6,181 nucleotides of DNA from a bacterium (GCA_021800575.1 JAJYYW010000093.1:1-6181); one strand, 5' to 3'. Positions 1 to 6,181 are shown, numbered from the stretch's first letter. Notes: generated by a model from the sequence alone, not told the origin. Made by a program: numbers and translations.

Positions 1-1
1 G

Positions 2-508
2 GCGTTCGGGGAGCATGAGCGCAAGGAGTTCAAGAACAAGTTCATCCTGACGTCGGACCTGAAGTTCATCGGCGATTTTGAAGTGTCATTTGCCCTGGCG
101 AGCATCCTGAGGAGGACCAGCGCCACTAGGGGGCGGAAGGACCAGCGGTACCGTGCGACCCTCAAGGTCGGTTTCCGGTCACCGGAACATTTCATCCAGG
201 AGTACACCAAGGATATTTCCAAGGGGGGCATTTTTATCGCGACGGACAAGCCCCTGCCGGTCGGTTCACGGGTGGAACTCGTTCTGTCCCTTCCGGGGTC
301 CGTGCGCGAAGTCAAAGTCAGCGGCGAGATAGTGCACGTCGTCAACGGGGAGCAGGCCGGCAGGGCGGGGTTCGACAGGGCGGCCGGCATGGGCGTTCAG
401 TTCACGGAGTTCGAGCAGGGCGGACAGCAGCTCCTGGATGCCTATGTCGGGTCCCTGCAGAAAAAATCGCACGCCCTACTGCACCCCTCCGTGCCGCGCG
501 AAGAATGA
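2..508 (+). CDS. PilZ-domain protein, C-terminal part (5' end outside window)
   Basis: This is probably a cyclic-di-GMP receptor or adaptor controlling motility, pili or surface behaviour; the output partner is unknown. The PilZ domain spans about positions 134-460. It has both ligand motifs: RxxxR (Arg codons at 134 and 146, RKDQR) and DxSxxG (DISKGG, codons 212-229). It continues with GGIFIATDKPLPVGSRVEL and ends near GMGVQF, resembling the PilZ subtype common in myxobacteria and other deltaproteobacteria. A GTG at 83 could be read as a start, but it has no Shine-Dalgarno before it. The same frame stays open to the left edge with the same G/C-rich third positions, so I treat the gene as truncated by the window: 168 residues visible. 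The roughly 45 residues before the PilZ domain (FGEHERKEF, FILTSDLKFIGDF) match no family I recognise. The 3' end overlaps the convergent antiporter gene by 33 bp. The PilZ assignment is firm; c-di-GMP binding is inferred from the motifs. Confidence 0.85.
   Translation, partial: AFGEHERKEFKNKFILTSDLKFIGDFEVSFALASILRRTSATRGRKDQRYRATLKVGFRSPEHFIQEYTKDISKGGIFIATDKPLPVGSRVELVLSLPGSVREVKVSGEIVHVVNGEQAGRAGFDRAAGMGVQFTEFEQGGQQLLDAYVGSLQKKSHALLHPSVPREE
461..494 (-). terminator. Weak candidate intrinsic terminator for the antiporter operon
   Basis: On the minus strand GCACG (490-494) can pair with CGTGC (469-473) across a 16-nt loop. After two bases a run of six T follows (461-466). This is the layout of an intrinsic terminator placed right across the antiporter stop codon (476-478). 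The stem is only 5 bp and the loop is large, so the fold may be too weak to work. It lies wholly inside the 3' coding part of the convergent PilZ gene. Confidence 0.3.
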
Positions 509-1627
509 GAGGGCGAACGGCGTGAGCAGGGTCGTGATAACGACCATGAAGATGATGATCGCGTACGCGCTGCTGCTGATGACCCCCATGTTCAATCCGA
601 TCAGGGCGACGATCATGCCGACCTCGCCCCGCGGGATCATGCCGAGCCCCACGAAGTTCATGACCCGGGGCCCGTACCGCAGGGCGCCGAGTCCGCAGCC
701 GAGGTACTTGCCGGCAATGGCGATGAGGGTATAGACCGCGGCGATCAGGAGGATGCCCCGGTTGAGCAGCAGGCCCGGCTGGATCTTCATGCCGATCATC
801 ACGAAGAAAAAGGGGACGAGGAATTCGTAGATCGAATCAAACATATCGCCGAGGTGCTGGTCCTCCAGTTCTGCCATCAGCAGGCCCGCGAAAAAAGCAC
901 CGACGATGCTCGCCATACCGATAAAGGACGTCAGGAAGGACAGCCCGAGCAGCAGGGACATGCTGAGGATGAATTCGTTCTTTTCCAGTTTCATCCGCTC
1001 GAGCCGTCCCTTGAGCAGTTTCACGGACCTGCCGCCGAGGAGAAACACCCCGGCAAGGAACAGGACAACGATGACGAGCAGGGACAGGATCTTGTACACA
1101 TCGACATGCCCGTTGGTCTCGCCGGTCACTGCCGCAAGCACGAGCAGCCCGAGGATGTCGTCCGCGACAGCCGCCCCGAGGATCAGTTTTGCAGAAACGG
1201 TATGCCCGATCTGCAGGTCCTTCAGGACCCGCGCGGTAATGCCGACGGACGTCGCCACCAGGGCCGTCGCGAGGAACAAGGCCTCGATGCCCCGGTGCTG
1301 TGTCGCGAGGATAAAGAAGTAGCCGAGCACCATGGGCACCGCAACCCCCAGCGTCGCGACGATCGTCGCAGGAAGGCCGATCCTGAGCATGTCTTTGAGA
1401 CGGGTATGGAGGCCCACGACGAACAGGAGCATCATGGCCCCGAGCTCCGAGAATGCGTCGAGGACCGGCGTTTCACGGACCAGGTGCAGACCGCCGGCAC
1501 CGATGAGAAGACCAGCGGCGATCTCGCCGATCATAGGCGGCAGGTGCAGTTTTTGAAAGAGGTAATTGAACAGCTTAGCGCTGATGAAGATGATGAACAG
1601 GGAAAGGAGGATGCCCGCGTGTTCCAT
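476..1627 (-). CDS. CPA2-family cation/proton (Na+/H+) antiporter
   Basis: An inner-membrane antiporter that likely exchanges Na+ or K+ for H+ in pH and ion homeostasis. The 383 residues are almost entirely hydrophobic, with about 12-13 membrane segments. This is the usual length of the NapA/GerN-like transport core, with no C-terminal RCK/TrkA nucleotide-binding domain as in KefB/KefC. Family marks: PPMIGEIAAGLLIG (30-43), TSVGITARVLKDL (126-138), the ion-site pair Asp156-Asp157 in AAVADDILGLL, IVGAFFAGLLMAE (241-253), Lys307 in AGKYLGCGLGA, and MIPRGEVGMI (330-339). A DD pair, rather than ND, is associated in characterised relatives with electrogenic exchange, and Lys307 probably matches the conserved TM10 lysine of NapA. 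The ATG overlaps the glmS stop by one base (TAATG) and has only a weak upstream Shine-Dalgarno (TGGA), so translation is probably coupled to glmS. It is the last gene of the operon. The cation specificity cannot be read from the sequence. Confidence 0.93.
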   Translation of the reverse strand: MEHAGILLSLFIIFISAKLFNYLFQKLHLPPMIGEIAAGLLIGAGGLHLVRETPVLDAFSELGAMMLLFVVGLHTRLKDMLRIGLPATIVATLGVAVPMVLGYFFILATQHRGIEALFLATALVATSVGITARVLKDLQIGHTVSAKLILGAAVADDILGLLVLAAVTGETNGHVDVYKILSLLVIVVLFLAGVFLLGGRSVKLLKGRLERMKLEKNEFILSMSLLLGLSFLTSFIGMASIVGAFFAGLLMAELEDQHLGDMFDSIYEFLVPFFFVMIGMKIQPGLLLNRGILLIAAVYTLIAIAGKYLGCGLGALRYGPRVMNFVGLGMIPRGEVGMIVALIGLNMGVISSSAYAIIIFMVVITTLLTPFALSFFARHGGVQ

Positions 1628-3456
1628 TATTCCACGGTAACGCTTTTGGCAAGGTTTTTGGGCTGGTCTACATCGGTCCCGTTCATGACGGCGATATGAT
1701 AGGCGAGCAGCTGGAGGGGAACAATGGAAAGTATGGGTGTAAACAGTTCGTCGATCGCCGGGAGCACAAACAGTTCGTCCGACAGATCCCGGATGCCGGC
1801 GTTGTCCGCGTTGGTGAAGCTGATGATCCTGCCGTCCCGCGCCTTGACCTCTTCCATATTGTTCTTGATCTTCTCGTAGACCCTGCCCTGGACAGCGACG
1901 AAAACCACGGGCATGTCCTCGTTGACGAGGGCGATGGGACCGTGCTTGATCTCGCCTGCGGGGTATCCCTCGGCGTGGATGTAGGATATCTCCTTCAGTT
2001 TGAGCGCGCCCTCCAGAGCGACCGGGTAGCTGATCCCCCTGCCCAGGTACAAAAAGTCCCGGTGCTTCGCGTACTGCTTGGCGATGGCAATGATCCGGTC
2101 TTCCTGTTTGAGCAGCGTATCGAGCAGTGCGGGGATCGCAACGAGCGTATCGAAGAAGGAAGCGGCCTGCTGTTTGGACAGCCGCCCGAGGCTCCTGCCG
2201 ATATGGATCGCCAGCAGGTAGATGGAGACCAGCTGGGAGGTGAAGGCCTTGGTTGAGGCAACGCTGATCTCAGGACCCGCGTGCGTGTACAGGACGTGGT
2301 CCGATTCCCGGGCGAGGGTACTGTCGATGACGTTGCAGATGCTCAGGACGCGGCTGCCGTTTTTCTTCGCGAGCCGTATCGCCGCAAGCGTGTCCGCCGT
2401 TTCACCGGACTGGGATATGGCGACCGTCAGGGTGTCGGTGCTCACGAGCGGTGTCCGGTACCTGAACTCGGACGCCACCTCCACGTCGACCGGTATGCCG
2501 GTCATCTCTTCGATGATATACTTGCCGGTCAGTCCCGCGTGGTACGACGTGCCGCACGCCACGAAATTGATGCGCTTGAGCGCGTGGACCAGCTTGTGGT
2601 CGATGCCGGCATCCTTGAGATCGATGTCCCTGGTGTCGAACAGGAGCCGGTCCCGCAGGGTGTCCGTGATCGCCTGCGGTTGTTCGAAGATCTCCTTCTG
2701 CATGAAGTGCTTGTAGCCGCCTTTTTCCGCCATCGCAGGGCTTATGTCGAACTGTTTCGGGTGCACGGGCAGGGCGGCGCCGTTGAAGTCCATGAGCCTG
2801 ACCTCGTCCGCAGTGATGACCGCGATCGTCCCGTCGAGCATGAACAGCATCCTGTTCGTGTAGGGCAGGATCGCCGGCATGTCCGATGCGAAGATAGTTT
2901 CGTTGTTGCCGAACCCGATGACCAGGGGGCTTGCCTCACGGACGGCAATGAGCCGGTCCGGGTTCCTGACAGAGAGCACGCCGAGCGCAAACGAGCCTCG
3001 CAGCTGCCGGACCGAGGCGAGCACGGCGTCCTCAAACGATGCACCCGACTTGAGGTGGTCCTCGACGAGGTGCGCAATGATCTCGGTGTCGGTTTCGGAT
3101 TTAAAATGATGTCCTTTCTCCTGGAGCAGCGCCCGCAGCTCGGTGTAGTTTTCAATGATGCCGTTGTGGACCACAACAACGTCGCCTGCCCGGTGCGGGT
3201 GCGCGTTCTCGTCCGAGGGCTTGCCGTGCGTGGCCCAGCGCGTATGGCCGAGCCCCGTGGTCCCGTTGATGGACTCATGCTCGATATGATGGATGAGATC
3301 GTTTATCTTGCCTTTCTTTCGTTTGATGCTGAGCCCCTTGTCCGTGATGATGGCGACGCCCGAAGAATCGTAACCCCGGTACTCGAGCCGCTTCAGGCCG
3401 TCAAGGATGATGGGGAGTGCGTGGCGCCTGCCGATGTATCCGACGATACCGCACAT
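1627..3456 (-). CDS. glmS: Glutamine--fructose-6-phosphate aminotransferase (isomerizing)
   Basis: Cytoplasmic enzyme making glucosamine-6-phosphate and glutamate from fructose-6-phosphate and glutamine, the first committed step towards UDP-GlcNAc. The N-terminal class II glutaminase domain (about 2-220) begins with the catalytic cysteine (MCGIVGYIG) and contains RGYDSSG (27-33), HTRWATHG (71-78, with Arg73) and HNGIIENY (97-104). Two SIS sugar-isomerase domains follow: FVACGTSYHAG (298-308), SQSGETADT (348-356), SVASTKAFTSQ, and later EGYPAGEIKHGPIALV. The family C-terminus DQPKNLAKSVTVE is intact. The protein has 609 residues, the same length as E. coli GlmS. A GTG one codon upstream (3459) was rejected: the catalytic Cys must follow the initiator Met directly, and the GGAGG at 3463-3467 is ideally spaced for the ATG. 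The start overlaps the glmU stop as TGATG, and the stop overlaps the antiporter start. There is no leader, hence no room for a glmS ribozyme directly upstream. Confidence 0.98.
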   Translation of the reverse strand: MCGIVGYIGRRHALPIILDGLKRLEYRGYDSSGVAIITDKGLSIKRKKGKINDLIHHIEHESINGTTGLGHTRWATHGKPSDENAHPHRAGDVVVVHNGIIENYTELRALLQEKGHHFKSETDTEIIAHLVEDHLKSGASFEDAVLASVRQLRGSFALGVLSVRNPDRLIAVREASPLVIGFGNNETIFASDMPAILPYTNRMLFMLDGTIAVITADEVRLMDFNGAALPVHPKQFDISPAMAEKGGYKHFMQKEIFEQPQAITDTLRDRLLFDTRDIDLKDAGIDHKLVHALKRINFVACGTSYHAGLTGKYIIEEMTGIPVDVEVASEFRYRTPLVSTDTLTVAISQSGETADTLAAIRLAKKNGSRVLSICNVIDSTLARESDHVLYTHAGPEISVASTKAFTSQLVSIYLLAIHIGRSLGRLSKQQAASFFDTLVAIPALLDTLLKQEDRIIAIAKQYAKHRDFLYLGRGISYPVALEGALKLKEISYIHAEGYPAGEIKHGPIALVNEDMPVVFVAVQGRVYEKIKNNMEEVKARDGRIISFTNADNAGIRDLSDELFVLPAIDELFTPILSIVPLQLLAYHIAVMNGTDVDQPKNLAKSVTVE

Positions 3457-4847
3457 CACCTGCCTCCGAGCTTGCTCTTCCGTTTCATGGCGTAGCCTTC
3501 GATAATCCTCTGATCGGCACGCTCGATGCCGAGCGCACCCGGCGGGACATCCTTGGTGATTGCCGACGCTGCGCCGATAATGGCGCCCCTGCCGATGCGG
3601 ATCGGCGCAACGAGCGCGGCATCGCTGCCGATGAATGCTTCGTCGTCTATAATCGTGGGGTGTTTCTTAAACCCGTCGTAGTTGCAGGTGATGGTGCCGG
3701 CCCCCACATTCACCCTGCTCCCGATGGTGGCGTCACCGAGGTATGACAGGTGGTTTGCCTTGGATCCTTTCCCGATCGACGATTTCTTGATCTCGACGAA
3801 GTTGCCGATGTGCACGTTGTCGTCCAGAACGGTCTCAGGCCGCAGCCGCGCAAAGGGGCCGATCACAGCGTCCTTGCCCACGACGCTCTGCTCGATGACC
3901 GAGTAGGGCTTGATCTCCACGCCGTCGTTAATCCTGGAATCCTTGATAATGCTGCCGTTCCAGACGATGCACCGCTTCCCTATCTTGGTACCATTCATGA
4001 TGAAGCAGTTCGGATATACGATGCTGTCTTTGCCGATGACGACGTCCTGCTCGACGTAGGTGCTGTCCGGGTCGAAGATGGTGACGCCGCTTGCCATGAG
4101 CCGGTTCAGCTTGCGCTGGTTGAGGATACTCTCGGAGTGGGCGAGCGCCTTGCGTGTGTTCACGCCCAGCACCTGATCCGCGTCATCGGTATGGTAGTTC
4201 GTGACCTTCTTTTTCAGGGACTGCATGATGCGGATGATGTCCGTGAGGTAATACTCGCCGGTGACCTCGGAAGGCTTGACGCGTTCCAGGGCCTTGAACA
4301 GGAGCTTGCAGGACGCGAGGTAGATGCCCGCATTGATCTCCCGCACCTTTTTGGTTTTCTCGTCGGCGTCATTCTCTTCGACGATCGCATACTTGCCCGC
4401 CTTTTTGACAACCCTGCCGTAACCCTCGGGATTGTTCAAGGTTGCGCTCATGAACCCGAGGGACGCCCTGGACGCCTTGTAGTGATCGTAGAAATCCTTG
4501 ATCAGCACGTGCTTGATCAGCGGAACGTCGCCGTTGAGGATCAGGACGTCCCCGTCGAGCCCGGCCAGTTCCTGCGCCGCACACCGGACAGCGTCCGCGG
4601 TGCCGAGCTGCTTGTCCTGGTGGACAAACAGCGCATCCTCATACCGCTTGGAAACGTAATCCATGATGATCTCCTTGCCCGTGCCGACGACCACGATGAC
4701 CTTGTCCGAGGGCAGATCGATGGCCCTCCTGAGGACGTACTCGATCATGGGCAGGCCCCCGATGGGATGGAAGACCTTCGGGATATCCGATTTCATCCGT
4801 TTGCCCTCGCCCGCTGCAAGGATGATGGTATACAGTTTCGTGTCCAT
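3456..4847 (-). CDS. glmU: Bifunctional UDP-GlcNAc pyrophosphorylase / glucosamine-1-phosphate N-acetyltransferase
   Basis: Cytoplasmic enzyme for the last two steps to UDP-GlcNAc: acetyl transfer from acetyl-CoA to glucosamine-1-phosphate, then uridylyl transfer from UTP. The N-terminal pyrophosphorylase domain (about 5-230) has LAAGEGKRMKSDIPK (10-24, with Arg17 and Lys24), QLGTAD (80-85), NGDVPLI (105-111, metal-binding Asp107), YLTDII and VNTR (Asn230). The C-terminal left-handed beta-helix (about 255-455) shows hexapeptide repeats. It carries residues matching the E. coli acetyltransferase site at a constant offset of three: Arg336, Lys354, His366 (catalytic base), Tyr369, Asn380, Asn389, Ser408, Ala426 and Arg443. 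Length is 463 residues against 456 in E. coli, so both activities should be intact. The start ATG has a purine-rich AAGGGGG six bases upstream and sits 14 bp after argF. Its stop overlaps the glmS ATG. The partner mutase GlmM is not encoded here. Confidence 0.98.
   Translation of the reverse strand: MDTKLYTIILAAGEGKRMKSDIPKVFHPIGGLPMIEYVLRRAIDLPSDKVIVVVGTGKEIIMDYVSKRYEDALFVHQDKQLGTADAVRCAAQELAGLDGDVLILNGDVPLIKHVLIKDFYDHYKASRASLGFMSATLNNPEGYGRVVKKAGKYAIVEENDADEKTKKVREINAGIYLASCKLLFKALERVKPSEVTGEYYLTDIIRIMQSLKKKVTNYHTDDADQVLGVNTRKALAHSESILNQRKLNRLMASGVTIFDPDSTYVEQDVVIGKDSIVYPNCFIMNGTKIGKRCIVWNGSIIKDSRINDGVEIKPYSVIEQSVVGKDAVIGPFARLRPETVLDDNVHIGNFVEIKKSSIGKGSKANHLSYLGDATIGSRVNVGAGTITCNYDGFKKHPTIIDDEAFIGSDAALVAPIRIGRGAIIGAASAITKDVPPGALGIERADQRIIEGYAMKRKSKLGGR
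3463..3467 (-). promoter_or_regulatory. Ribosome binding site deciding the glmS start
   Basis: GGAGG on the minus strand lies inside the last codons of glmU. It is six bases from the ATG at 3456 but only three from the in-frame GTG at 3459. The spacing favours the ATG, which puts the essential cysteine at position 2. Confidence 0.8.
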
Positions 4848-4861
4848 GCGTATCCCCCTTG

Positions 4862-5767
4862 TTATTTCATGAGAAACGTTAAGATAGCCTTTTGCATGTG
4901 GAGCCTGTTCTCTGCCTGATCGAACACGACCGATTGTCCGCCGTCGAGCACGCCGGACGTTATTTCTTCGCCCCGGTGTGCGGGCAGGCAGTGCATCACG
5001 ATCGCGTCACGGTGCGCATGCCCGAGCAAGGATTCGTTGATCTGGAAACCCGTAAAGTCCCGGAGTTTTTGCGAACGGAGGTCCTCCTGTCCCATGCTCA
5101 CCCAGACATCCGTGTACACGATGTCTGCGTCCCGGACCGCGTCTTCGGGGCGATCGAACACCCGGATGGCGCGGGGACTCATCTCCTGCGCCCTGTTCAG
5201 GATGGAGTGCGCGGGCCGGTGTGATGGAGGGGTGGCGATGTTGAGGCTGATGCCGAGTACACCGGCGGCCTCGATCCACGAATTGAGCACATTGTTGCCG
5301 TCGCCGATGTACGCATAGGTGAGGTTGCGGTAGTCTCCCTTTTTTTCATACACCGTGAGCAGGTCGCTGAGGATCTGGCACGGGTGCGAAAGGTCCGACA
5401 GCCCGTTGATAACGGGGACCGTGGCCGCCTGTGCAAGCTCGGCAACATTCTGATGGGCGAAGGTCCGCAGCATGATGCCGTTCACATACCGGGATATCGT
5501 GCGCGCGGTATCCTGGATGGTCTCGCCCCGGGAGAGCTGGATGTCGCGAGAATTGAGAAACAGCGCCATACCGCCGAGCTGGTACATGCCTACTTCAAAC
5601 GACACCCTGGTCCGTGTCGAGGACTTCTCGAAGATCATGGCGAGCGTTTTGCCGCGCAGGGGGAATGAAGGGGTCTTTTCCTGTTTGAGGCGAACCGCTT
5701 CCTGGAGCAGGTCACCGATTTCTGTCTTTGTTACGTCGAATATACTGGTCAAATCCCGTTTTCGCAT
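4862..5767 (-). CDS. argF: Ornithine carbamoyltransferase (anabolic type)
   Basis: Cytoplasmic enzyme joining carbamoyl phosphate and ornithine to give citrulline in arginine synthesis; the family acts as a trimer. The carbamoyl-phosphate domain has SSTRTR (49-54), the MLRTFAHQ region (99-106) and HPCQILSDL (128-136). The ornithine domain has GDGNNVLNSW (155-164), DVWVSMGQE (220-228, the SMG loop) and HCLPAHRGEE (259-268, catalytic Cys260). These motifs fit true ornithine rather than N-acetylornithine transcarbamylase. Length is 301 residues, close to the usual 305-310. The frame stays open for another 82 codons upstream to 6013. That extension is not conserved-looking, crosses the promoter and overlaps argD, so I start at the ATG at 5767, which gives the family N-terminus MRKRDLTSIFD behind an AGAGG ribosome site. 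It follows argD by 107 bp and precedes glmU by 14 bp, so it likely heads the downstream transcription unit. Confidence 0.97.
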   Translation of the reverse strand: MRKRDLTSIFDVTKTEIGDLLQEAVRLKQEKTPSFPLRGKTLAMIFEKSSTRTRVSFEVGMYQLGGMALFLNSRDIQLSRGETIQDTARTISRYVNGIMLRTFAHQNVAELAQAATVPVINGLSDLSHPCQILSDLLTVYEKKGDYRNLTYAYIGDGNNVLNSWIEAAGVLGISLNIATPPSHRPAHSILNRAQEMSPRAIRVFDRPEDAVRDADIVYTDVWVSMGQEDLRSQKLRDFTGFQINESLLGHAHRDAIVMHCLPAHRGEEITSGVLDGGQSVVFDQAENRLHMQKAILTFLMK

Positions 5768-5772
5768 CTCTT

Positions 5773-5777
5773 CCTCT
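5773..5777 (-). promoter_or_regulatory. Ribosome binding site deciding the argF start
   Basis: AGAGG on the minus strand lies five bases before the ATG at 5767. It supports this start over upstream in-frame codons that would lengthen the protein by up to 82 residues. Confidence 0.75.
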
Positions 5778-5798
5778 TGTTTTTGTGTAATCTTTACT

Positions 5799-5827
5799 AT
5801 GATACCATGGCCGGGACGATTTATCAA
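5799..5827 (-). promoter_or_regulatory. Predicted sigma70 promoter of argF-glmU-glmS-antiporter
   Basis: On the minus strand a -35 box TTGATA (5822-5827, 5 of 6 to consensus) and a -10 box TATCAT (5799-5804, 5 of 6) are separated by exactly 17 bp. The -10 is preceded by TGG, an extended -10 (TGn) element. Transcription would start near 5792, giving a leader of about 25 nt before the argF ATG. The stretch is noticeably richer in A/T than the surrounding genes. I see no ArgR-like operator overlapping it. Confidence 0.7.
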
Positions 5828-5834
5828 ATCATCG

Positions 5835-5854
5835 TGCAGCGGCCGGATGCTGCA
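5835..5854. repeat. Inverted repeat upstream of the argF promoter
   Basis: A perfect 6-bp inverted repeat, TGCAGC (5835-5840) and GCTGCA (5849-5854), with an 8-bp centre, lies seven bases upstream of the -35 box in the argD-argF gap. It could be an operator or a small hairpin. On the minus strand no T run follows it (six T precede it), so it is not an intrinsic terminator for argD. A 6-bp repeat can arise by chance in GC-rich DNA, so a function is speculative. Confidence 0.3.
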
Positions 5855-5874
5855 AAAAACGTCTGGCGGGGGCG

Positions 5875-6180
5875 TTATTTCAGGGCGGTCAGGAGGGCCG
5901 TTTCGAACAGGGCTATGCCCCGGTCCATCTGCTGACGGGTGATGATGAGCGGCGGTAAAAACCGGACGATTGTACCGTTGGTGATATTCACAATCAGACC
6001 GGCTTTCAGACACTCGTCAAAAATCCTCGAGGCAAGACCCGCGTCAAACAGCTCTACACCGAGTGCCAGCCCAAGCCCGCGGACGTCCTTGATGGCGTCC
6101 GGGTACTGTTGTTTCAGCGCCTGGAGTTTTTTCATTGCAGCAGAACCGATGGTTTTTGCATTGCCGGCAAGCCGGTGCTT
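5875..6180 (-). CDS. argD: Acetylornithine aminotransferase, C-terminal part (5' end outside window)
   Basis: PLP-dependent class III aminotransferase that converts N-acetylglutamate semialdehyde to N-acetylornithine, using glutamate as amino donor. About 102 C-terminal residues are visible, roughly the last quarter of a family near 400 residues. The frame runs off the right edge, so the internal Met at 6135 is not a start. The visible part matches the family's small C-terminal domain: DVRGLGLALGVEL, then AGLIVNITNGTIVRFLPPL and IITRQQMDRGI. The PLP-binding lysine and cofactor-binding motifs lie outside the window. Closely related transaminases (succinylornithine or other class III enzymes) share this C-terminal layout, but the adjacent argF supports argD. 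It ends 107 bp before argF on the same strand. It may be cotranscribed with argF by readthrough, as I see no convincing terminator in the gap. Confidence 0.92.
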   Translation of the reverse strand, partial: KHRLAGNAKTIGSAAMKKLQALKQQYPDAIKDVRGLGLALGVELFDAGLASRIFDECLKAGLIVNITNGTIVRFLPPLIITRQQMDRGIALFETALLTALK

Positions 6181-6181
6181 G

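Noticed and set aside
854..1699. Plus-strand open frame of 281 codons opposite the antiporter gene
   Set aside because: The product is extremely rich in Gln, Glu, Asp, His and Arg, which is the expected antisense image of codons for a hydrophobic membrane protein.
2281..3495. Plus-strand open frame of 404 codons opposite glmS
   Set aside because: It mirrors the G/C third-position bias of glmS. Its product is a low-complexity Arg/Val/Asp-rich sequence with no family signature.
3457..3700. glmS ribozyme upstream of glmS
   Set aside because: The stretch is fully occupied by glmU coding sequence with conserved acetyltransferase residues, and there is no intergenic leader.
3750..4919. Plus-strand open frame of 389 codons opposite glmU
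   Set aside because: It is an antisense shadow of a clearly conserved gene, with no ribosome site and no recognisable domain.
5768..5874. ArgR operator (ARG box) near the argF promoter
   Set aside because: I found no pair of TGAATA/ATTCA-like half-sites in the gap. The ATTTGATAAAT stretch is too divergent to call.
5854..5877. Possible argD terminator (AACG/CGTT stem followed by six T on the minus strand)
   Set aside because: The stem is only 4 bp with an 11-nt loop, too weak to call.
5768..6013. 82-codon N-terminal extension of argF
   Set aside because: It overlaps argD and the predicted promoter and does not resemble the family N-terminus. A well-spaced ribosome site supports the ATG at 5767.

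Overview
The window is a bacterial chromosomal segment with ordinary housekeeping content. The DNA is GC-rich and third codon positions are strongly G/C-biased. A PilZ protein of the kind abundant in deltaproteobacteria (Desulfobacterota, Myxococcota and relatives), next to arginine and amino-sugar biosynthesis genes, suggests a Gram-negative of that sort; Nitrospirota is also possible. This placement is inference from gene content only.

Layout. At the left edge, on the plus strand, lies the 3' part of a PilZ-domain gene (to 508). Its frame is open through the edge, so its true start is outside the window. Everything else is on the minus strand. Reading leftward from the right edge: the C-terminal quarter of argD (acetylornithine aminotransferase); a 107-bp gap with a good sigma70-type promoter (extended -10, 17-bp spacer) and a small inverted repeat; argF (ornithine carbamoyltransferase); 14 bp later glmU; then glmS, whose ATG overlaps the glmU stop by one base (TGATG); then a CPA2-family cation/proton antiporter gene whose ATG overlaps the glmS stop by one base (TAATG). 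The antiporter gene runs 33 bp into the convergent PilZ gene. A weak candidate terminator lies inside that overlap.

How the genes work together. ArgD and ArgF are consecutive-pathway enzymes of arginine synthesis (N-acetylornithine formation; ornithine to citrulline). GlmS makes glucosamine-6-phosphate from fructose-6-phosphate and glutamine. GlmU acetylates and uridylylates glucosamine-1-phosphate to UDP-GlcNAc, the precursor of peptidoglycan and lipid A. The intervening mutase GlmM is not in the window. The antiporter is a membrane protein translationally coupled to glmS. The argF-glmU-glmS-antiporter block looks like one transcription unit.

I found no mobile element, CRISPR array, RNA gene or novel multi-gene system. 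The points worth a second look are the tightly overlapping operon that joins arginine, amino-sugar and ion-transport genes, the intergenic promoter and inverted repeat, the convergent overlap, and the truncated PilZ protein with an unidentified upstream part.
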